Shown here piece by piece: positions 1 through 5,567 of a stretch of 7,001 bases of DNA. The notes beneath the pieces were generated by a model. It saw nothing but the letters and a program-made list of their open reading frames with translations. It was not told the origin of the DNA and searched no databases. The stretch's first letter is position 1. Each line of letters begins with the position of its first letter. The stretch spans positions 1 to 7,001 of the forward strand of contig CAMLDG010000021.1 in the NCBI GenBank assembly GCA_946478655.1, given 5' to 3'. Both the position numbers and the translations under genes were made by a program. Source of the DNA: an uncultured Nitrosotalea sp. GTDB taxonomy: Archaea; Thermoproteota; Nitrososphaeria; Nitrososphaerales; Nitrosopumilaceae.

Positions 1-304
1 TACTTGGTTTTCCGGTGAATTTGATGTAAACCCGTAAACTCTTTCCTCCGCCTCGCCGTCTCTTCATCTCTTTTATGATGCCCTTTAGCTTGTCCCATCG
101 TGGAACTCCGAATTGTTTGAAAAAAATCTCATTGAATTCAAGAGGAAATGTCACACTAATCATGGTTGTATAATCTTCTTCTTGTTCTGTATTGGGATCT
201 TCTTGTACGTTGAACTGATTGTGTAGTAAGCTAAAGATAACCTCGAGTTCCCATGGGGAGATGCCATAAAATTTTAGGTAAAGTGGAAGTTTTGATGTAC
301 TCAT
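1..304 (-). CDS. Unrecognised protein, 3' end cut by the window edge
   Basis: This is an open frame running off the left edge, with 101 residues visible from an ATG at 304. An in-frame TAA sits directly upstream of that ATG, so the protein cannot extend further at its N-terminus, and the next Met is residue 48. I do not recognise the family. What can be seen is an N-terminal MSTSKLPLYLKFYGISPWEL, a helical hydrophobic stretch (about 18-28), an acidic segment (about 35-44, EDPNTEQEED), and a strongly basic patch (about 78-91, with KRRRGGGK at 81-88). No signal peptide or membrane segment is visible. The basic patch could contact nucleic acid or a phosphate-rich partner, but that is a guess. 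A TATA-like box 24 nt upstream suggests its own leaderless promoter. The gap to the next gene upstream is 35 bp. It is probably a real gene, given the sustained frame, defined start and compatible promoter. Confidence 0.7.
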   Translation of the reverse strand, partial: MSTSKLPLYLKFYGISPWELEVIFSLLHNQFNVQEDPNTEQEEDYTTMISVTFPLEFNEIFFKQFGVPRWDKLKGIIKEMKRRRGGGKSLRVYIKFTGKPS

Positions 305-327
305 TTACAGATAATGCGGAAAATTTC

Positions 328-335
328 TAATTAAA
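328..335 (-). promoter_or_regulatory. TATA-like box for the left-edge gene
   Basis: On the minus strand this reads TTTAATTA. Its 3' edge lies 24 nt before the ATG at 304, so transcription would begin at or within a base or two of the start codon. No Shine-Dalgarno sequence is seen before that ATG, which fits a leaderless mRNA. The box lies in the 35-bp gap between the two unknown genes. The call rests on spacing and base composition only. Confidence 0.4.
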
Positions 336-339
336 GGTT

Positions 340-891
340 CTAGACTGTCATGATGTACTTGAACAAGTACAATGCACCTATTGTTGCAATCACGTATACC
401 ATGGGCTTCCATGCTAGTACTGGAAAACTTGGAGTTGCAAGTTTTACTTTGTAATTGTCAAGAACAGTATTGACATACTTTCTTATTCGTTCATTCCAGA
501 TCTTGTATTCAATCTGGTGTTTCTTGAGCAATGTCTCTATCTCGTAAAATACTGGAGTTCTTTGGCAGAAAAGATGTTGTAGATAGTCACGTGATACCTC
601 CACCTCTCCTTGAATTGCAACAAAGCCTTTCTTCATTTCTAAGAGTCTGACATGCATCTCCCATGGCTTTTTTAACTTGAGGGATAAACCACTGCCGATT
701 TGTGTTTCTTGTTTGTGTTCAAATTTCACATGAGTGAAACCTTCATTTGAAAAGATCTTTAGCAATTCTTCAACACTTTTCTTTACGACTATGGTGAGCT
801 GTTCTACTCCCTTTGTATCCACCATGACTTTGTCTTTTTTACCATCTAGGAAAGACATGGTCTTTGGATATTTGGTAAGAAACTCTACCAT
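340..891 (-). CDS. Hypothetical protein with C-terminal membrane anchor
   Basis: This is a 183-residue protein of no family I can name. The soluble part (about 1-160) is lysine-rich with mixed alpha/beta character. It includes a helix-like stretch KKSVEELLKIFSNEG (37-51), a segment with GSGLSLKLKKPW (66-77), and a charged helical region around 116-145. The last 20 or so residues (about 163-183) form one hydrophobic segment ending MTV. There is no N-terminal signal, which is the layout of a tail-anchored protein with its bulk in the cytoplasm. The segment is short, and K178 interrupts it near the end. The ATG at 891 is supported by a TATA-like box 23 nt upstream; M12 and M23 are later alternatives. 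The gene follows cofE by 41 bp on the same strand and may be co-transcribed or separately initiated. Nothing links it functionally to F420. It looks like a lineage-specific archaeal gene. Confidence 0.75.
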   Translation of the reverse strand: MVEFLTKYPKTMSFLDGKKDKVMVDTKGVEQLTIVVKKSVEELLKIFSNEGFTHVKFEHKQETQIGSGLSLKLKKPWEMHVRLLEMKKGFVAIQGEVEVSRDYLQHLFCQRTPVFYEIETLLKKHQIEYKIWNERIRKYVNTVLDNYKVKLATPSFPVLAWKPMVYVIATIGALYLFKYIMTV

Positions 892-913
892 AGCTTGGCG
901 TCCATTTTAGCTC

Positions 914-921
914 TATTAAAA
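914..921 (-). promoter_or_regulatory. TATA-like box for the tail-anchored hypothetical gene
   Basis: The minus strand reads TTTTAATA, with its 3' edge 23 nt before the ATG at 891. This matches leaderless spacing. It lies in the 41-bp gap after cofE, so this gene could be transcribed independently of cofE. Confidence 0.4.
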
Positions 922-932
922 CTATAGTTGAC

Positions 933-1703
933 TTAAATTCTTGTTCCTAGTCCACGAACATAGACACACTGTTCATAGTGGATGGCCATCTCGTTTTCAC
1001 CTATCTTCCTATCTGTTAGTCTTGCATCTGAATCTCTGATTAACACACATGGTGTTGCGTCAGAGCCTTCGCCCATCTTGAGATTTGCAATGGATGCAAG
1101 ATCATCTGCAACTGCTTGAAAAGTCACCCTGAGAACATTGCCATACAAGTCTCTCTCACCACGAAGATCTGATGTAGGCTCAATACCCGAACACGATATT
1201 GCAACTCCTACAGTTCCAACTCTTCCAGGCATTAGTCTACTGTCGGCAATGATGATACCAACATGCACGTTGTATTTTAGCAGAAACTTTCTTCGAAGAT
1301 GTTCTGCTGTACCATATGGTTCATTTGGATACAAAACTATTGTACCGTCCTTTGTGTTGGACTTGTCTATTCCTGCATTTGGTGCCATGATATTATCTGA
1401 TGATGTAATTACAAACCCTGGGATTCCGCCAAATATTGTATCTGATTCTCTCAAAATTATTTCTGCAATGTTAGACTTGATACGAAATTTTTTACCAACT
1501 TGTTCTGCGTCAGAAGAAGGCACGACCTTGTTGTACTCTATGACTCTGCCTTGAGAGTTAGCAACATATTTGCTTGAAATTACTAGCACATCTCCATTTT
1601 GAGGAATAATGCCTGCATTTTCAAGATCCGTTACAAGACTTGCAAACAAGTCAAACGGCTCTTTCTTTAATGTTGATTTTACAGGTAATACTGTAAGAGA
1701 CAC
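933..1703 (-). CDS. cofE: Coenzyme F420-0:L-glutamate ligase (CofE)
   Basis: This cytoplasmic enzyme adds gamma-linked L-glutamate to F420-0 using GTP and divalent metal, a late step in making the deazaflavin cofactor F420. The product is 256 aa, close to the roughly 250 aa of archaeal CofE. Family signatures in order are VISSKYVANSQGRV (41-54), IMAPNAGIDKSN (105-116), an acidic motif beginning ADSR (153-156), RGERDLYG (181-188) and AVADDLAS (197-204). The start is GTG at 1703. No ATG occurs between the upstream in-frame stop (1749-1751) and this codon, and a TATA-like box lies 24 nt upstream. The D154-S-R-L-M-P-G-R segment differs from the D-T-x-G-R-P pattern I recall for characterised CofE. 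That may be a thaumarchaeal variant or a related ligase. The gene is divergent from the archaeal-type hydro-lyase pair. F420 is known in ammonia-oxidising archaea, so the role fits the host. Confidence 0.85.
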   Translation of the reverse strand: MSLTVLPVKSTLKKEPFDLFASLVTDLENAGIIPQNGDVLVISSKYVANSQGRVIEYNKVVPSSDAEQVGKKFRIKSNIAEIILRESDTIFGGIPGFVITSSDNIMAPNAGIDKSNTKDGTIVLYPNEPYGTAEHLRRKFLLKYNVHVGIIIADSRLMPGRVGTVGVAISCSGIEPTSDLRGERDLYGNVLRVTFQAVADDLASIANLKMGEGSDATPCVLIRDSDARLTDRKIGENEMAIHYEQCVYVRGLGTRI

Positions 1704-1726
1704 GCCTGTTTTTAGATGACAATCAC

Positions 1727-1732
1727 TATTTA
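1727..1732 (-). promoter_or_regulatory. TATA-like box for cofE
   Basis: The minus strand reads TAAATA, with its 3' edge 24 nt before the GTG at 1703. This supports both the GTG start and a leaderless transcript. It is only about 14 bp from the TATA-like box of the divergent gene. Confidence 0.4.
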
Positions 1733-1746
1733 GGGTTCTGCAAACA

Positions 1747-1754
1747 TTTTAATT
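1747..1754 (+). promoter_or_regulatory. TATA-like box for the archaeal-type hydro-lyase operon
   Basis: The sequence TTTTAATT ends 23 nt before the TTG at 1777, so the mRNA would start at or near that codon. It is preceded by GCAAACA, a plausible purine-rich TFB recognition element. The box supports the unusual TTG start. Confidence 0.5.
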
Positions 1755-1776
1755 TCTTTCAAGTTGATTTTCGATA

Positions 1777-3048
1777 TTGAACATTACTGAAAAGATCCTA
1801 GCCCGGGCTTCTGGAAAGAAAGAAGTTGTACCAGGGGATGTAGTCTTTGTTAATGTGGACAAGGTAATGGTACACGATGTATCAGGACCAGGAGTCTTGG
1901 CAGTATTTGAAAAACTACGAAAGAAAGGTATGGTTATTGACAAGGTATGGAATCCAGACAAGGTTTGGGTTGCAGAAGACCACTTTGTACCTGCAGCAGA
2001 CAAGATATCTGCACAAAATATTGTATTACTAACAAATTTCACAAAGCAATTTGGAATCAAAAAGCATTTCAAGTATGGAATGGGACAATACGGCATTTGC
2101 CATACACTATCTCATGAGGAGGCAATGGTGCTTCCAGGTGAGGTGTATGTTGGGGGAGACTCTCACACAAATACAACTGGTGCACTAGGTGCATTTGCAG
2201 CAGGTCTTGGACATACTGATGTTGCATATGTCTTGTTGAATGGAAAAATATGGTTCAAGGTACCCGAGACATTATTTTTCAAGCTCAATGGAAAACTTCC
2301 AGATCATGTGATGGCAAAAGACTTGATACTAAAAATAATTGGTGACATTGGAACTGATGGTGCTGCATACAAGACCATGCAGTTTGGTGGTACTGGAATA
2401 TCAGAAATGTCTGTTGAAAGCAGATTGACATTAACAAACATGACAACAGAAGCCGGTGCCAAAAGCGGTATAGTGGAGCCTGATCAAAAAATTCGGGAAT
2501 ATCTTGCAGCTAGAGGTGTCACTAAATATGATGAAGTTCATGGCGATTCCGATGCACAATATGAAAAAATTTACGAGTATGAAGGCTCGGAAATGGAGCC
2601 TATTGTGGCAAAACCATTCTCGCCTGAAAATACTGTTGTTGCACGTGACTTGTCTTCAGTTGAACTTGACAAGGCATACATTGGCTCTTGTACTGGCGCA
2701 AAGCTAGAAGACTTGCAAGCAGCAGCAAAAATTCTCAAAGGACGAACAGTAAAGATAAGAACTGAGATCTTGCCTGCCGCAATGTCGATATTTAGAAAAG
2801 CAATGGATGAAGGATTGTTGAAAATTTTCATGGATGCTGGAGTAGTTGTAGGACCACCTACATGTGGTGCATGCTGTGGAGCTCACATGGGCGTATTAGC
2901 AAAAGATGAAATCTGTATTAGTACCACCAATAGGAACTTTCCAGGAAGAATGGGACATATAGAATCACAGACATATCTTGCATCACCACTTGTTGCAGCA
3001 GCATCTGCAGTAACTGGAAAAATTACTGACCCGAGGGACTTGAAATGA
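1777..3048 (+). CDS. Archaeal-type 3-isopropylmalate dehydratase / homoaconitase large subunit
   Basis: This is the catalytic large subunit of an aconitase-family hydro-lyase that moves a hydroxyl on a malate-type acid by dehydration and rehydration. It is 423 aa, the size of archaeal LeuC/HacA and Thermus LysT-type subunits and shorter than bacterial LeuC. Visible motifs are GICHTLSHEE (106-115), GGDSHTNTTGALGAFAAGLG (126-145), IGSCTGAKLEDL (302-313) and PTCGACCGAHMG (361-372), then STTNRNFPGRMG (382-393). C305, C363 and C366 are the expected [4Fe-4S] ligands. The start is TTG at 1777: an in-frame TGA lies at 1765-1767, the N-terminus MNITEKILARASG matches the family, and a TATA-like box has leaderless spacing. 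It overlaps the small-subunit gene by 4 bp (ATGA), so the two are translationally coupled. The substrate (isopropylmalate, homocitrate/homoaconitate or citramalate) cannot be fixed from sequence. The complete bacterial-type LeuCD next door argues for a role other than leucine, but does not prove it. Confidence 0.9.
   Translation: MNITEKILARASGKKEVVPGDVVFVNVDKVMVHDVSGPGVLAVFEKLRKKGMVIDKVWNPDKVWVAEDHFVPAADKISAQNIVLLTNFTKQFGIKKHFKYGMGQYGICHTLSHEEAMVLPGEVYVGGDSHTNTTGALGAFAAGLGHTDVAYVLLNGKIWFKVPETLFFKLNGKLPDHVMAKDLILKIIGDIGTDGAAYKTMQFGGTGISEMSVESRLTLTNMTTEAGAKSGIVEPDQKIREYLAARGVTKYDEVHGDSDAQYEKIYEYEGSEMEPIVAKPFSPENTVVARDLSSVELDKAYIGSCTGAKLEDLQAAAKILKGRTVKIRTEILPAAMSIFRKAMDEGLLKIFMDAGVVVGPPTCGACCGAHMGVLAKDEICISTTNRNFPGRMGHIESQTYLASPLVAAASAVTGKITDPRDLK
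3033..3037 (+). promoter_or_regulatory. Shine-Dalgarno-like site for the small-subunit gene
   Basis: GAGGG lies 7 nt before the ATG at 3045, inside the end of the large-subunit gene. It matches the purine-rich archaeal consensus and supports translation from within the polycistronic mRNA, together with the ATGA overlap. Confidence 0.5.
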
Positions 3049-3527
3049 AAGGTTCTGTAATAAAATACGAACGAGATAACATCGACACTGATGTAATCTT
3101 ACCAGGTCCGTATCTGAAAATTCATGATTATGCAGAGCTTGCAACACATGCAATGGAGGGACTTGACAAAGACTTTCACAAGCGAGTAAAACCAGGTGAC
3201 TTTATCGTTGCAGGAAAAAACTTTGGCTGTGGTTCCTCTAGAGAACACGCACCAATCGCATTATCCTATTCTGGAATAAAGGCAGTATTGGCATTGTCTT
3301 TTGCAAGGATATTTTATAGAAACGCAGTAGATGGAGCGTTCCTACTCCCAATTGAGATTGATGAAAGTGCATACAAGGACATCTCTGACAGTGACTCTCT
3401 TGAAGTAAACATTGCTGCAAACGAGATTAAGAACTTGACAAAGAACAAAGTCTACAAAATGAAGCCTTTCCCAGAACTAATTGGCAAAATAATTGAAGCC
3501 GGCGGTCTGTTCAATTACAAGCCCTAG
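3045..3527 (+). CDS. Archaeal-type 3-isopropylmalate dehydratase / homoaconitase small subunit
   Basis: This is the swivelling small subunit that completes the active site of the preceding large subunit. It is 160 aa, the size of archaeal LeuD/HacB/LysU proteins (about 160-170) and shorter than bacterial LeuD. Motifs are DNIDTDVILPGPYLK (11-25), GKNFGCGSSREHAP (57-70) with the substrate-binding SSRE at 64-67, and SFARIFYRNA (85-94). The specificity loop after GP reads Y23-L24-K25-I26. Published work on Methanocaldococcus links YLRT (MJ1271) to homoaconitase and a V/Y pair at the last two positions to isopropylmalate isomerase. This loop is neither; K at the arginine position resembles the R26K mutant reported to have relaxed specificity. 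The ATG is set by the ATGA overlap and a GAGGG 7 nt upstream. The family is certain; the substrate is not. Confidence 0.9.
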   Translation: MKGSVIKYERDNIDTDVILPGPYLKIHDYAELATHAMEGLDKDFHKRVKPGDFIVAGKNFGCGSSREHAPIALSYSGIKAVLALSFARIFYRNAVDGAFLLPIEIDESAYKDISDSDSLEVNIAANEIKNLTKNKVYKMKPFPELIGKIIEAGGLFNYKP

Positions 3528-3535
3528 CTTTTGGA

Positions 3536-3542
3536 TTTTATA
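3536..3542 (+). promoter_or_regulatory. TATA-like box upstream of bacterial-type leuC
   Basis: TTTTATA is the best TATA match in the 50-bp gap between the two hydro-lyase operons. It ends 36 nt before the leuC ATG but 24 nt before a three-codon ORF at 3566. At the spacing seen elsewhere in this window it predicts a start near 3565 and a leader of about 12 nt. A weaker ATTATA at 3545-3550 would place the start closer to leuC. Either suggests leuCD can be transcribed separately from the upstream pair. Confidence 0.4.
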
Positions 3543-3565
3543 CCATTATATCTCCGATCTTGACT

Positions 3566-3577
3566 ATGGTAATCTAA
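3566..3577 (+). other. Possible three-codon upstream ORF (Met-Val-Ile-stop)
   Basis: ATG GTA ATC TAA sits in frame directly before the leuC ATG, with no bases between. The nearest good TATA-like box would start the mRNA at about this ATG. The same bases contain GGTAAT, one mismatch from the Shine-Dalgarno-like GGTGAT, so the segment may simply be a short leader. It is very short and could be chance. Confidence 0.2.
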
Positions 3578-4990
3578 ATGTCAAAGACTTTGTTTGAGAA
3601 AATTTGGGATTCTCATATTGTAACAGAAGAAAACGGTAGATCACTACTCTATGTTGACAGACATCTTGTTCATGAAGTTACATCCCCGCAAGCCTTTGAT
3701 GGTTTACGTCTCAATGGAAGAAAAGTCAGACGAACTGATCTTACATTTGCAACAATGGATCATAACGTACCAACCAGTGACAGGTCATTACCAATCATAG
3801 ACCAAACATCATCAACGCAAATCAAGGCGCTTGAAAAAAACTGTAAAGAATTTGGAATCACTCTATTTTATATCAACAGTCCCAATCAGGGTATCGTACA
3901 TGTGATAGGACCTGAATTAGGAATCACACTTCCTGGAACTACTATTGTTTGTGGTGACAGTCATACTTCAACACATGGAGCCTTTGGTTCACTTGCCTTT
4001 GGAATAGGCACAAGTGATGTAGAACATGTCTTGGCTACTCAATGCATTATGATGGAAAAACCAAAAACTTTTGAAATCAATATCAAGGGAAAGAGGAAAA
4101 ACCCTCATGCCGTAACTGCAAAGGACATTATTCTATCCATTATCAAAAAAATTGGTACTGCTGGAGGAACAGGAACTGTGATTGAATATCGTGGAGATAC
4201 AATATCTGAATTAACCATGGAACAAAGAATGACCATATGCAACATGTCAATTGAAGCAGGAGCACGAGCTGGATTGATTGCCCCTGATGAGAAAACATTC
4301 CAGTATCTTCGCGGGAAAAAATATGCTCCAGAAAATTATGATGAATATGTAAATCTCTGGCGTGAAAATCTAAAAACAGATAGTGGCGCACAGTTTGACA
4401 AGTCTTTTACATTTAGTGCAGAAAATATTGCACCACAGGTATCCTGGGGAACAAATCCTGCCATGACAACTGATGTTACAGATATTGTTCCATTTCCAGA
4501 AGAATATGGAAAGGGAAATCCTGAGGAAGAAAAGGGAGCTACCAAGGCATTACAGTACATGGGCCTCAAACCAGGCACTGCAATTACTGATATTATAATT
4601 GACAGAGTCTTCATTGGTTCATGCACAAATTCTAGATTAGAAGATTTGACAGAAGCTGCCAAAGTTGTAAAAGGGAAAAAAGTCTCAGCCAAACTGAGGG
4701 CAATGGTTGTTCCTGGCTCGCAACTTGTAAAGAAAAATGCAGAAGCATTAGGCCTTGATAAAATATTCAAAGATGCTGGATTTGAATGGCGAGAGTCTGG
4801 ATGCAGCATGTGTCTTGGCATGAATCCTGACATCTTGGCTGCAGGGGAACGATGTGCAAGTACCTCAAACAGAAACTTTGAGGGAAGACAAGGTACTGGG
4901 GGACGCACACATCTTGTAAGTCCTGTCATGGCAGCAGCAGCTGCAATACATGGACATTTTGTAGATGTAAGAGAATTGGATTTGAACTAG
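3578..4990 (+). CDS. leuC: 3-isopropylmalate dehydratase large subunit, bacterial type (LeuC)
   Basis: With LeuD this enzyme interconverts 2- and 3-isopropylmalate through 2-isopropylmaleate, the second committed step of leucine synthesis, in the cytoplasm. At 470 aa it matches bacterial LeuC (E. coli 466). Motifs are [15 protein letters not shown] (26-40), a TMDHNVPT block (59-66), [20 protein letters not shown] (125-144), [13 protein letters not shown] (345-357), [13 protein letters not shown] (406-418) and [12 protein letters not shown] (428-439). The [4Fe-4S] ligands are C349, C409 and C412. An in-frame TAA directly before the ATG at 3578 fixes the start. The leuD start follows its TAG after one base. 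This is the longer bacterial-style form, unlike the 423-aa archaeal-style paralogue upstream, so an ancient transfer from bacteria is plausible. Base composition looks like the neighbours by eye, so any transfer is not recent. No other leucine genes (leuA, leuB) are in the window. Confidence 0.95.
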   Translation: MSKTLFEKIWDSHIVTEENGRSLLYVDRHLVHEVTSPQAFDGLRLNGRKVRRTDLTFATMDHNVPTSDRSLPIIDQTSSTQIKALEKNCKEFGITLFYINSPNQGIVHVIGPELGITLPGTTIVCGDSHTSTHGAFGSLAFGIGTSDVEHVLATQCIMMEKPKTFEINIKGKRKNPHAVTAKDIILSIIKKIGTAGGTGTVIEYRGDTISELTMEQRMTICNMSIEAGARAGLIAPDEKTFQYLRGKKYAPENYDEYVNLWRENLKTDSGAQFDKSFTFSAENIAPQVSWGTNPAMTTDVTDIVPFPEEYGKGNPEEEKGATKALQYMGLKPGTAITDIIIDRVFIGSCTNSRLEDLTEAAKVVKGKKVSAKLRAMVVPGSQLVKKNAEALGLDKIFKDAGFEWRESGCSMCLGMNPDILAAGERCASTSNRNFEGRQGTGGRTHLVSPVMAAAAAIHGHFVDVRELDLN

Positions 4991-4991
4991 A

Positions 4992-5567
4992 ATGCAGCCA
5001 TTTAAGAAAATAAAAAGCATAGCAACTCCACTTGACAAGGTAAATGTTGATACTGATCAGATAGTGCCAAAACAATTTCTAAAACTAATTCAGAGAACTG
5101 GCTTTGGTCAATACTTGTTTTATGACTGGAGATATGAAGGAGGTCTTCCACGAAAAGATTTTGTCTTAAACGATCCTGCATACAAAAATTCTAAGATCTT
5201 GCTTGCAAGAGATAACTTTGGGTGTGGCTCCAGCAGAGAGCATGCAGTGTGGGCACTTGATGACTATGGTTTCAAGGTGGTAATCTCCACTTCATTTGCA
5301 GACATATTCTACAACAACTGTTTCAAAAATGGCATCTTGCCAATACGTGTTCCAGATGATGTATTGGATAAATTATTCTCAACCAAGTCTGAAATTGAGG
5401 TAGATCTTGAAACTCAATCAATCAAGGCAGATGGTATGTCTATTTCGTTTCAGATAGAACCACACTGGAAAAAGATCTTGCTTGAGGGGCTAGATGATAT
5501 TGCAATGACCTTACTGCATGAAGACCAGATTGTAAAATATGAGAGATCTCACAAAGATCTAATCTAG
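4992..5567 (+). CDS. leuD: 3-isopropylmalate dehydratase small subunit, bacterial type (LeuD)
   Basis: This is the small subunit partnering the LeuC just upstream in leucine biosynthesis. At 191 aa it is close to bacterial LeuD (about 200) and longer than the archaeal-style 160-aa paralogue in this window. Signatures are VNVDTDQIVPKQFLK (17-31), RTGFGQYLFYDWRY (35-48), NFGCGSSREHAVWAL (75-89) with substrate-binding SSRE at 80-83, SFADIFYNNC (101-110), and the C-terminal GLDDIAMTLLHEDQIVKYE (166-184). The QFLK and FxDWRY region replaces the short YLxx loop of archaeal enzymes and is typical of true isopropylmalate dehydratase. The ATG is one base after the leuC stop, which implies translational coupling; no strong Shine-Dalgarno sequence is seen. 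The 3' end overlaps the convergent nucleotidyltransferase gene by 9 bp. Confidence 0.95.
   Translation: MQPFKKIKSIATPLDKVNVDTDQIVPKQFLKLIQRTGFGQYLFYDWRYEGGLPRKDFVLNDPAYKNSKILLARDNFGCGSSREHAVWALDDYGFKVVISTSFADIFYNNCFKNGILPIRVPDDVLDKLFSTKSEIEVDLETQSIKADGMSISFQIEPHWKKILLEGLDDIAMTLLHEDQIVKYERSHKDLI

Noticed and set aside
1138..1554. 138-residue open frame on the plus strand inside cofE
   Set aside because: It is fully antisense to a gene with clear CofE motifs, and its translation shows no recognisable domain. It is a shadow frame.
1704..1776. Riboswitch, small RNA or operator repeat in the divergent gap
   Set aside because: No convincing inverted repeat or conserved RNA element is visible, and leaderless spacing leaves no room for a 5' leader on either side.
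3528..3540. T-rich stretch after the archaeal-type small-subunit gene as a terminator
   Set aside because: The T runs are broken by G and A and overlap the better-supported TATA-like box of leuC. There is too little evidence to call it.
4336..4929. 197-residue open frame on the minus strand inside leuC
   Set aside because: Although long, it mirrors conserved leuC coding (the cysteine motifs), has no promoter context, and resembles no family.
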